Assembly: GCF_008327685.1 (NCBI RefSeq)
Contig: NZ_BDDE01000022.1
Location: forward strand, 177,048-241,047
Origin: Actinomadura sp. K4S16
GTDB lineage: Bacteria; Actinomycetota; Actinomycetes; Streptosporangiales; Streptosporangiaceae
Direction: 5' to 3'
DNA: 64,000 nucleotides
The notes beneath the pieces are model-generated. The model had not been told where the DNA came from. It did no database searches and saw only the letters and a program-made list of their open reading frames with translations. This document shows positions 1 through 9,700 of the stretch, in pieces. Position numbers and translations under genes: made by a program. The first letter of the stretch is position 1, and each line of letters opens with the position of its first letter.

Positions 1-783
1 TCCTCCACAACATCCATCGGGCGGTGGCCCCGAACAACGGCTACCGTGGGTCACGTGTTGTCGAGGCGGCAGGCTGTCAATTGCGGGAGAGCGTAACGGG
101 TTCGATCTTCCCCAAGCTGTGCCGTGGTGGGGCGAAGGGCGCTCGCTGACCAGCGGCGATGGCGAGAAGCGGCTTGTCCTGGCCCTGATCGGTCGTGTTC
201 ACACCGAAGAGGCCACTGGTTCGAACCCAGTATCGCCCACGTTTCCCCAGCTCAGAGGTCTGCTCTCGAAGAGAGCGGGCCTCTTCGGCGTTTTCGAGGC
301 GTCGAAGAGGCCACGCGTTCGAACTGGTGCGCATCGCCGTCTCACAGGCCCTCCTCGACTCTGAGGGAGGGCCTTCCTGATCCACTGGGAGGAATCTGGG
401 AGATCATCTTTCTCCCACCTCGAACGAGGCCACAGGGATGGCTCTCGCCCGGTGTCCTGCTCGCTGGTGCGTGGGGTGCTCTCCGGCCGCCAGGCCCTCT
501 AGCTGTGGCGGCAGCCCGGAGCCTCGTCGTCAGCCTGCGACTTCTCGGGCCGCTTCCCGGTCGGCCGTTCCATCTGGAGGGTGGAGTTGTCTGCGGACCT
601 CCTATTGCCGACGTCCTCGAGAGGGTTCGAATCTGGTCTCCATCTGGTGGTCCGGGTGGGCGACCGCGGCGAACCGCCAGCCCACCGGGCCGTTATGGCT
701 GCCGACCGGTGGGCTGCGCGGTAGTGCTGGGAGTCCGTTGCTGGTGCTCGGGGTGGGCGATGTAACGGAGGCGTCTCGGCGGG
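1..783. other. Left flank of the island; no convincing gene
   Basis: No reading frame here has a credible ribosome site or a recognisable family. The stretch holds the first tRNA-Val fragment (198-240) and, at about 302-339, a diverged echo of it in which GAAGAGGCCAC and GTTCGAAC are still recognisable. Positions about 85-197 resemble about 13880-13990, the sequence just before the second tRNA fragment, suggesting that both are ends of related integrated elements. Confidence 0.5.
198..240 (+). repeat. tRNA-Val(CAC) 3' fragment, att-like copy 1
   Basis: This is the anticodon loop, variable region, T arm and 3' acceptor strand of a tRNA. The anticodon-loop part reads TTCACAC (anticodon CAC, valine). 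The T arm pairs ACTGG with CCAGT around TTCGAAC, and ATCGCCC would pair with a 5' GGGCGAT that is missing upstream. It is identical over 43 bp to the copies at 13991 and 25778. Tyrosine integrases commonly use tRNA 3' ends as attachment sites, so I read it as an att remnant and not a functional tRNA gene. Confidence 0.75.
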
Positions 784-1452
784 TTAGGGGTTGGGGTCTA
801 ACTGGTGGGCGTGGTGGGTGAGTTTGCGGAGTCCGCGGTGGGTGGCGGTGCGGATGGCGCCGGGTTCTTTGCCGAGGATGTGGCCGGCTTCGGTGGCGGT
901 GAAGCCCATGATGCGGCGTAGCAGAACGGCTTCGGCTTCGCTTTGGGGGAGGGTGGTGATGAGGAGGAGAGCGGTTTGCCAAGCGAGGCGGCTGAGGGCA
1001 TCGGTTTCGGTGTTGTGGTGGTTGGAGCGGTCCTGCAGTTCCTCGATGGGGATATGGGTGTGGGGTCGGCGTTGCTGGTGGCGGATGTGGTCGAGGGCGC
1101 GGTTGCGGGCGATGGTGATGGCCCAGGAGCGCCATTTGTGCCAGGTGCCGTGGAAGGCGGTCAGGTCGCGTCCGATCTGGAGCCAGGTTTCCGCGGCGAC
1201 GTCTTCGGCTTCTGTGTGGACGAGTGTGCGCAGGTAGCGCAGCAGGCGGGGGTTGAGGTCGTCGTAGAGGACTTTGAAGGCGTGCTGGTCTCCGCGCTGG
1301 GCGGATCGCAGCGCCCAGGTCAGGTCCGGGCGGTCGGGCGGCTGGACGGGGTCGGGTGCCGGGGTGCGGTGGGCTTTCTGCGGGCGGGTGGGGCGCGCCC
1401 GGGGCGGGGTGTCGGGGGCGTGGTGGGTTTGTTCGTGTTCGTCGACAGGCAT
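784..1452 (-). CDS. ECF-type RNA polymerase sigma factor
   Basis: A 222-residue protein of the sigma-70 family, group 4, which would direct RNA polymerase to a small regulon. After a Pro-rich leader of about 45 residues, the region 2-like part contains ALRSAQRGDQHAFKVLYDD and the later WRSWAITIARNRALDHIR. Region 4 near the C-terminus has the helix-turn-helix FTATEAGHILGKEPGAIRTA. It lies 63 bp downstream of, and on the same strand as, the secreted FG-GAP protein, so the two may be co-transcribed. No anti-sigma factor is visible next to it, which is unusual for an ECF sigma factor. The family is secure; the target is unknown. Confidence 0.85.
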   Translation of the reverse strand: MPVDEHEQTHHAPDTPPRARPTRPQKAHRTPAPDPVQPPDRPDLTWALRSAQRGDQHAFKVLYDDLNPRLLRYLRTLVHTEAEDVAAETWLQIGRDLTAFHGTWHKWRSWAITIARNRALDHIRHQQRRPHTHIPIEELQDRSNHHNTETDALSRLAWQTALLLITTLPQSEAEAVLLRRIMGFTATEAGHILGKEPGAIRTATHRGLRKLTHHAHQLDPNP

Positions 1453-1515
1453 GGGGGCGGTGCCTTGCTGCGGGGGAGGAGCTGGGCACGGGGCAGGGGT
1501 GGGTTCGGTGGCCGG

Positions 1516-3036
1516 TCAGGGGGCCAGGACGCGTCCGGCGTAGGAGGTGGTGCCGAGGCCGAGGGCGCTGCCGAGGTAGGCGGTGCCGGTGGTGGCGGGT
1601 GGCATGGTGGCGGCGCCGAGGAGGTGGCTGATGCCGCCGTCTCCGGTGTTCTCGCCTTCGACGCCGGTCGCGGTGTCGGCGTGGCCGTCGTTGTCGGTGT
1701 CGGCGAGTGCGACGGCGGAGCCGAACTCGTCGCCTGTTTCGGCGCCTCCGGGGACTTGGCCGAGGTCTTGGTGGATGAGGACGGACCCGGTGCCGGTCAG
1801 GCCGGTGGAGCTGCCGTAGAGCAGGAGGGCTGTGCCGGCGTCGGTGCGCAGCGCGGTGTTGGTGATGTCCTTGTGCGGGATGCCGGTGTAGACGTCGTCG
1901 TAGCCGTCGTTGTTGACGTCTCCAGCGGCGACGGACAGGCCCATGTCGTCACCGTCGGCGCCGGTGCCGGGGACGCCTGTGGTGTCTTGGGTGATGGTGG
2001 TGCGGCGGCTGGTGGCGGTGATGCCGGTCGGGCCGCCGTAGTAAGCGGTGACGGCGCCGCCGATGGTGGTGGTGGCGTTGTCGGAGGCGATTGGCTGGCC
2101 TGCGATGACGTCGGCGTAGCCGTCGTGGTCGAGGTCGCCTGAGGCCAGGGCGCGGCCTCCGCCGGGGATGGCGGTGAGTGCGTCGTAGTCCAGTCCTGCG
2201 GTGGAGCCGGGGATGGTGACCAGGCTGGTGCGGCCGTCGGTGCCGAGGTAGGTGATGGCCAGGTCGGTGTAGCCGTCGCCGTTGATGTCGGCGGCCGTCG
2301 AGCGGGTGACGGTTCCGGTGGTGGAGGCGGCGTTGAGCGTGGAGCGGGGGATGGCGCGGTAGCGTCCGCGGGTTCCCGGACGCAGCTCGGTGCCGCCTGA
2401 TCCGCTGTTCTGGGCCCCGGCGAGTGTGGCCGTGGTGGCTCCGTCGTAGTAGGGCTGGACGATGCCGCTGGCGGTGAGGGCGGCCAGGTCGTTGCTGCCG
2501 TTGCCGTTGAAGTCGCCGATGGACAGCGCTTCGGCGAAGCGGTCCCCGGGGCCGCGTGCGTCCACGGGCAGGCCGATCCCGGCGGTGGTGGCGAAGCCGG
2601 TGGCGCCGCCGTAGAGCAGGATCGCCGAGCCCGCGTCGGTGATGGTGTCGAGGTCTTCGCCGGGCTGCCCGACCACCAGGTCGGCGTAGCCGTCACCGTT
2701 CAGGTCGCCGGTGGCAATGGCGGTGCCGAAGGCGTCGCCTGCTTCGGAGACCCCGGGCACGTTGGGGCTCTCCTGGTTCAGCACGACGGCCCGGGTGGTG
2801 GTGATGCCGCCCGGGGCGCCGTGGACGACGGTGACCGAGCCGGCTTCGGCCTGTCCGTTGGCGGTGGCCGCCGGGGCGCCGACGACCAGGTCCTGGTAGC
2901 CGTCGTGGTCGAAGTCGCTGGTCGGTGCGGTGGCGGGCTGGGCGGCGCGGGCGGTCGGCCCGGTGATCGTCATGGTGGTGGTCAGTGTGGCCGTGAGCGC
3001 GGCGGTCATGGCGGCGATCAGCGGGCGAGCCCTCAC
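1516..3036 (-). CDS. Secreted FG-GAP (integrin-alpha-like) beta-propeller protein
   Basis: A 506-residue exported protein with no predictable enzymatic activity. The GTG start at 3036 has AAGGAGG seven bases upstream. Residues 1 to about 31 form a signal peptide rich in Ala and Thr ending at ARA-AQ. Seven repeats follow, each with a calcium-loop motif such as DFDHDGYQDLVVGAP, DLNGDGYADLVVGQP, DINGDGYTDLAITY and DTDNDGHADTATG, consistent with one seven-bladed propeller. FG-GAP proteins generally bind partners or carbohydrate at the cell surface. The ECF sigma gene follows on the same strand. Confidence 0.85.
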   Translation of the reverse strand: MRARPLIAAMTAALTATLTTTMTITGPTARAAQPATAPTSDFDHDGYQDLVVGAPAATANGQAEAGSVTVVHGAPGGITTTRAVVLNQESPNVPGVSEAGDAFGTAIATGDLNGDGYADLVVGQPGEDLDTITDAGSAILLYGGATGFATTAGIGLPVDARGPGDRFAEALSIGDFNGNGSNDLAALTASGIVQPYYDGATTATLAGAQNSGSGGTELRPGTRGRYRAIPRSTLNAASTTGTVTRSTAADINGDGYTDLAITYLGTDGRTSLVTIPGSTAGLDYDALTAIPGGGRALASGDLDHDGYADVIAGQPIASDNATTTIGGAVTAYYGGPTGITATSRRTTITQDTTGVPGTGADGDDMGLSVAAGDVNNDGYDDVYTGIPHKDITNTALRTDAGTALLLYGSSTGLTGTGSVLIHQDLGQVPGGAETGDEFGSAVALADTDNDGHADTATGVEGENTGDGGISHLLGAATMPPATTGTAYLGSALGLGTTSYAGRVLAP

Positions 3037-3741
3037 CTTTTGTCCTCCTTGGGGATCCGGGTAACGGGCTGTCGTTCGACGCCGCACTTTCGGTATATCG
3101 AAAGCTTCGGATCGCCCGGTGCCCGGTAATTCCAGGTTTTAACACGAACTCCATCATTGATCCATTGCCGGATTGGCATGATTGTTCCGCTGGGTTCGTT
3201 GCGAAAAACAGGTCCAAGTGATCTAGGTTGATGTTCGCGCGCCGGGGCCAGTGGTGTCTCTCTCTGTTTCGGCACGTCAGAAGGGTCTTCAAGAAAATTT
3301 CCGGGTTCGATGTGACGTTCGCCTATGGGGTGACGCTTACCTGGGAGGACGATCGCACGATCGCGGTGGCCGATGTCGGCATCCCCTGGTGGCAGGGGGT
3401 TGACGGAGATCATCCGGCCGTGCATCGTCCAAGGCGGAACGGCTTCGCCCGGCTCGGGAGTCGCCGTTCCGGTGATGGTGCGATGTGCCGTGGGGGAGCG
3501 CGTCCTCAAGCTTTCTTTGGAGGTTCGACGAGTCCCCGACGGGGATTGAAGGCCAGGTAATAAAGCGTCTTAACCGCCATCTGCCCTGTTAAGCCGCCGC
3601 TGTTCTCCTAGCGGTATCGCATTTTTGTGGACCAAGGTCTCTGCGTTCAATCCTGCCCGGAGATCTGCCTTGCTGTGCGTTTCTCCGGTTGCGGCCGTCG
3701 AACGTCGTGCCTTCGGCGGCCGGGTGTGAAGGGACCCCTTT
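3037..3741. other. Divergent intergenic region between FG-GAP and RHS genes
   Basis: About 700 bp without a convincing gene, separating the minus-strand FG-GAP gene from the plus-strand RHS gene, so promoters for both should lie here. It contains the inverted repeat at 3087-3104. No clear -35/-10 pair stands out by eye. Confidence 0.5.
3087..3104. promoter_or_regulatory. Inverted repeat CTTTCG-N6-CGAAAG
   Basis: A perfect 6-bp inverted repeat with GTATAT at its centre, 51 bp upstream of the FG-GAP start codon. Its size and place suit a dimeric regulator operator, or the core may serve as a -10 element. The function is inferred only from position. Confidence 0.35.
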
Positions 3742-6700
3742 GTGGTGAGCAGGTTTCGCAGGCTCCTGGCAGGAATCCTGGTCGTGGTTCTGGCGCTGGC
3801 GCTGGCACCGCCGGCCAGAGCGCAGCAGCCCGCCGCGGGCGCCGAGGTGTCCGACCCGGGAGACGGATGGAAGCCCGAGAGCAAACGCAACGCCTGGGAC
3901 CGCTTCAAAGGCTGGTTCGGCGATAACGACCCCAAGCCGCGCAGACTGCCGGCCGGTGGTGTGCCCCGCAACGACCCGGCACCGGCCAGGAAGAAGGCGG
4001 CACCGGCCAAGCGCGTCAAGGAGCTGACGGGCCGCCGGACGGCGAACGCCAAAGTGTACGAGTTGTCGGACGGCAGGCTGCAGAAGGAGTTGTCGGCCGT
4101 CCCGCTGCACTACCGCGGCAAGGACGGCGACTGGCACGACATCGACCCGCGCATCAAACCGGCCGACCGCAAGGGCTTCGTCTACGGCAACCAGACCAAC
4201 ACCTTCCACAGCTTCTTCAGCACCCGCCCCGACGAACTGGTCACCTTCGACGCCAACGGAGCGAGCCTGACGCTCGGGACCCCGCAGGCCACGCCGGACA
4301 AGCCCAAGGCCACCGGCAACACCGTCACCTACCAGGGCCTGCTCGGCGACGGCGCGGACGTGTCCTATGAGATCGCCCGGGACGCGCTGAAGGAGAAGAT
4401 CGTCCTGGACGCGCCGCCCAAGGACGGCACCTACAGCTTCACCGTCAAGGCCGCCGGAGTGCGGGCCTGGCAGCGCCCGGACGGTGCGATCGCCTTCTAC
4501 AAGGGCGACTTCGACGGCCGTCCGGTCTTCGTAATGCCCAAGCCGTTCATGTACGACTCCAAGGCTGATGCCGCGTCCCCGTACGGGAAGGCCTGGAGCC
4601 CGAAGGTCACCCAGTCGATGCGGTGGGACGCCAAAGCCGGGCTGCTGCACATCACCGTCCGAGCCGACAAGACCTGGCTGAACGACGCCAAGCGCACCTA
4701 CCCGGTGGTGATCGACCCCACCATCAAGATCGCGCCGACGCCCACCCAGTCGCAGGACACCATGATCTCCTCCGACGGGCCGACCCAGAACTACGACGAC
4801 ACCTGGCGGCTGTCGGTCGGCACCACCAACACCGGCAAATCCCGCGCGCTGCTGAAGTTCCCCCTGGACCAGATTCCGGCCGGCACTCAGATCGACTCGG
4901 CGCAACTGCAGCTGTACTACGACCAGAACCACACCAGCTCCGCCAATGCCGTCACCCTGGAGGCCCGGCGCGCCACAGCGGCGTGGGACGAGACCACCGC
5001 GACCTGGAACAGCGCCAACGCGATCACCGGCGAGCTGAGCGGCAACACCGAGCAGGTCGACGACGGCGACCCCGGCAAGACCGCGCTCAACGGCACCTGG
5101 ACCCGGCTGAACACCTTCGACGGCAGCGCCGTCGGCAACGACCTGTACACCTCCAAGAACGCCACCACCGGCGACTCCTACACCTGGGTGCCCCGGGTCA
5201 CCGAGACCGGCACCTACCAGGTGCAGGCGCACTACAAGCAGTACGACGACGCCGCCACCACCGCCCCCTACACCGTCACCTACAACGGCGGCAGCAAGCT
5301 CTACCCGATCGACCAGTCCGCCGGGACCAAGGCCGCGGGCGTGTGGAAGACCCTCGGCTCACACCCCTTCGCCGCCGGAACGCAAGGATCGGTGAAGCTC
5401 GGCGACGTCTCCGACTCCTCCAAACGCGTGATCGCCGACGCCGTCCGGCTGTACAGGGAAGGCACCGCCGTCCGCCCGGCCGGCGACGACGCCTCGGCAT
5501 GGCATTCCTTCTCGGTCCGCGACACCGTGCAGCACTGGCTGGACGGCTCCCAACCCAACCACGGGTTCGTCATCAAAGCCCGCGACGAGAACACCCTCGG
5601 ACAGGGCGGGCCCAGGTATGAGGGCAGCCTGTTCTTCTACAACGGCGAGACCGCGACCTACCCCAAACTCGTCGTCACCTACGGCCGCCCCGGCGTCGAG
5701 GTCAACTCCCCGACCACCATCCACGCCACCGGCGCCGATCTGACCTGGCCCGCCTACAACGACCCCTCGACGTCGGCCGACGACGACATCGTGGAGTACC
5801 AGGTCCACCGCTCGGTGTGGCAGACCTTCACCCCCTCCCAGGCCACACTCATCGCGCCGGTGTCCAAGGACGTCCGCACCTACACCGACACCACCGCCCA
5901 ACCCACCCCCGCCGACAGCACCGACCCGTTCGGCAACTCCTACTACTACATGGTCGCCGTCAAAACCCGCGACGGAAAGATCACCCCGGGCCCGACCCAG
6001 CTCGCCCGCCTGCCCAAGGCCGGACGCGCCTACCGGATCTACCAGTCCGGCGTCACCGACACCACCCTCACCGCCTCCCGCCCGGACGACAACCAAGACG
6101 TCCTGGCCGGCGAACCCTGGCTGATGGTCGGCAACAACAGCGCCACCTACGGCACCTCCCGCGCCGTACTGAAATTCCCCGCCCTATCCGACATCCCTAC
6201 CACCGCAAGCGTTCTGGACGCCCAAGTACGGCTGTGGAGCGCGGGAGTCGACCCCGGCGGAACCGCCACCTATGAGCTGCGCGGCCTGACCCGCGGCTTC
6301 ACCGAAACGACCGCGACCTGGAACAAGGCCGACGCCACCACCTCCTGGACCACACCGGGCGGCGACATGGACACCACCGTGTCCGGCACCGGAAGCAACT
6401 GGAGCAACGACCCGCAACAGCGTGTCCTCAACGCGACCTCGCTGGCGCAGAAATGGGTCGCCGACCCGGCCTCCAACAAGGGCGCCATCGTCAAGCTCGC
6501 CAACGAGTCCACACCCGCCGAACGCGCGATCTTCACCTCCAGCGAAGGCCGCGAACCCCAACTGCGCCCCCAGCTGGTCGTCACCTATCTGGAGACCACG
6601 CCGGAGAACACCTACTACGTTCCCGCGACTCCCGCCAAGGTGGCGCCCGACTCCACCCAGACCGTCGACGTCACCCTCACCAACACCACCACCTCAACCT

Positions 6701-9700
6701 GGAACCAGGCCGACTGGGTGCTGTCCTACCGCTGGAGCCGCCCCGACGGGTCCCCCGTCACCGTGCAGCAGACCCACACCGCACTGCCCAAGAACCTGGT
6801 CCCCGGCGACGCCGTCACCGTCCAGGCCCAGGTCAAAGCGCCACCGGCGTCCATCGAGGGCAACAAACGCGTCGACCACGTCCTGGAATGGGACATGTGG
6901 AACACCACGACCAGCACCTGGCTGTCGTCCGGCACAGCGGCAGCGGCCCGCGCCGCCGCGGTGGACAAGGTCGGCGCGCTCAAGCAGAGCCTGGCCGTCG
7001 AAGAATCCACCTCCGACCAGGTCGGACTGGAGAAGTTCTACGCCTACGCCGGCAAGAACACCGGCGCCGGCTCCACGGTCATGAACAACCTGCACGCCGG
7101 GAACGCGGTCTGGCAGTACAACGCCTTCACCAACCCCTCCCGCGGCCTGGCCACCTTCCTGCGCCTTGCCTACAACTCCAAGGACACCTCCGACACCGTC
7201 GCCGGCTACGGCTGGTCCATCCAAGCGTCCTCACCGATGCGGCTCGGCAGCCCCGTCGACCCCCACCCCAACACCAAGGGACGCACCGTCTCCCTCACCG
7301 ACGGCGACGGCACCACCCACACCTTCACCCTCGACGACAAAGGCAACACCGATCCCGCCGACGACGAATACGTCGCCCCCGCGGGCGTGCACTACTACCT
7401 GCAACGCCTCGCCGAATGCAAACCCAAAGACGAGATATCGCGCGCCTGGGTGATGACCCGCCCCGACCGCACCCAGTTCTTCTTCGACTGCGACGGCTAC
7501 ATCTCCTCCATCGAGGACAACAACGGCAACCGAATGGACTTCACCTACGAAGTCCGCCGCTCCCAGAACAAGCCCACCAAATTCCTGCGCTACATCACCG
7601 ACCCCACCGGCCGGCAAACCCTCACCATCGACTACTGGGCCAAGGGCCAGGACTACTCCTACATCGACGACACCACCTGGGAGAAGAAGACCGGCACCGG
7701 CCTGACCAACCCCCACATCATCGACCACGTCAAGACCATCACCGACATCTCCGGCCGCACCCTAACCTTCACCTACTCCGACAAAGGCCTCCTCGGAGAA
7801 CTCGTCGACGGCGCCGGCTCCTCCCAGCCCAAGGTGTTCGGATTCCAGTACGACGCCACCCAGGGCAACAAGAACGTCAAACTCATCAAAGTCACCGACC
7901 CCCGCGGCCACGCCACCAACCTGGCCTACTACGACACCCCCGAAGACGACCCCAAATTTAAATGGTCACTGAAGACCATCACCGACCGGCTGAACAACTC
8001 CACTTCTTACGCCTACACGGACCCTGACGGCACCCAAGGCCAGCAGGTTCAGACCGTCGTCACCGACGCTGAAAACCACGCCACCACCTACCTGATGGAC
8101 GGCAAAGGCCGCCCCATACAAAGCACCAACGCCAAACGACAGACAACCAAACTCGGCTGGGACGACGACAACAACGTCACCCGCCTCGAAGAACCTCCCG
8201 CCACCACCGGCGCCACTCCAGCGATCTCGACATGGTCTTACGACCCCAAGACCGGCTACCCCACAGAGATCAAAGATGCCGAAGCCGTCAAGAACGCCTG
8301 GAGCGGTACCACTCTCACGTACCAGACCGGCCTCAACGGCCACATCGCAGACCTGATTGCCAAGAAAAGCCCCGAGGGGCGGCTTTGGACCTTCGCCTAC
8401 TCCGCTGAGGGGAGCCTGAGCGCGGTCACTGACCCCCTCGGAAATGCCACCCCAGAAGACGGCGACTACACCGCCACCTATACCTACGACACCTGGGGCC
8501 AACTTGAGACGGCCACCGATGCCAACGACCACACCACCAGGCACTCAGATTTCGATGCATCCGGTTACCCGCAGAAGATGACCGACCCGCTTGGCAACGT
8601 CACCACCTTCGAGTACGACGTGCGAGGCAACGTCACCAAACTCACAGACGCCCGCGGGAAGGCCACGACGCAGGGATACGACGAGTTCAGCAGGTCGCTG
8701 GAGAACAGATCCCCCAAGGACCAGTCGGCTGGCGAGTACATCGTCACGGCGGCACCGCTCTATGACCCCAATGACAACGTTTTGCGGCAGTATGCGCCCA
8801 ACGGAACTGCTGCGGCGGCGACCTACGACGCCGTCGATCAGGTCACTCAAGTGGTCGAACCGGAGGACGAGCCCGGCGACCCCGAGCGCAGGACCACCTA
8901 CACCTATGACAGGAACGGCAACCTCACGTCAGAGACCGAGCCCAAGGGGAACTTGACGGACGAGCCGGGGGACTACACCACGACCTACGGCTACGACGAG
9001 ATTGAAAGGCTCACCTCGGTCACCAACGCCGAAGGTCACAAGCTCTCCTACGCCTACGACGACGCGGGAAACGTGACCACCCTTGTGGACCCGCGCAAGA
9101 ACGCCACTCCGGCTACTGACGACTACACCACCAAGTACACCTACGACCTGGCACATCGGGTGACGGCCACGACCAACGCGGCTGGAGGGATCCGCGAAAC
9201 AGGTTACGACCGCGACGGCCTGGCCACGAACACGACGGACGAGGACGGCAACGACACGCTCGTCACGCTGAACCCCCGCGGGAACCCGACAGAGGTCAGG
9301 ATCCCGCACCGAAAGGACGGCGACACCGTCGTCTACCGCACGACCCGGTATGAGTACGACCAGGTTGGCAACCGCACCAAGATCATCACCCCCCGCGGTG
9401 TCGCGACCGCTGATGACCCCGACGACTTTGTGCAGCAGATCGTCTATGACGAACTGAACCGGGTCAAAGAAGAGATCTACGGCTACGACGCGGACGACCC
9501 GCGTTACAACCGTCCCGACAGGACTATCCGGGCCTACGACGCGGTCGGCAACCTGACCAAGGTCAGCTCACCGCCCTCAAGCGGCCAGACGGTACGCAAC
9601 GACACCGTTTACACCCACTACGACAACGGCTGGATCAAGACCTCGCGAGACCCGTGGGACATCACTACCTCGTACGAGTACGACGCGCTCGGGCAGCCCA

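Noticed and set aside
600..640. GGGTTCGAATCTGG as a possible further tRNA T arm
   Set aside because: The flanking bases do not form a paired T stem or acceptor strand.
943..2142. Long plus-strand reading frame opposite the sigma and FG-GAP genes
   Set aside because: It is the low-complexity Gly/Val shadow of high-GC genes on the other strand and has no ribosome site or family motif.
3529..3552. GTCCCCGACGGGGATTGAAGG, which resembles a CRISPR repeat
   Set aside because: Only one copy is present, with no spacer-repeat periodicity and no cas genes in the window.
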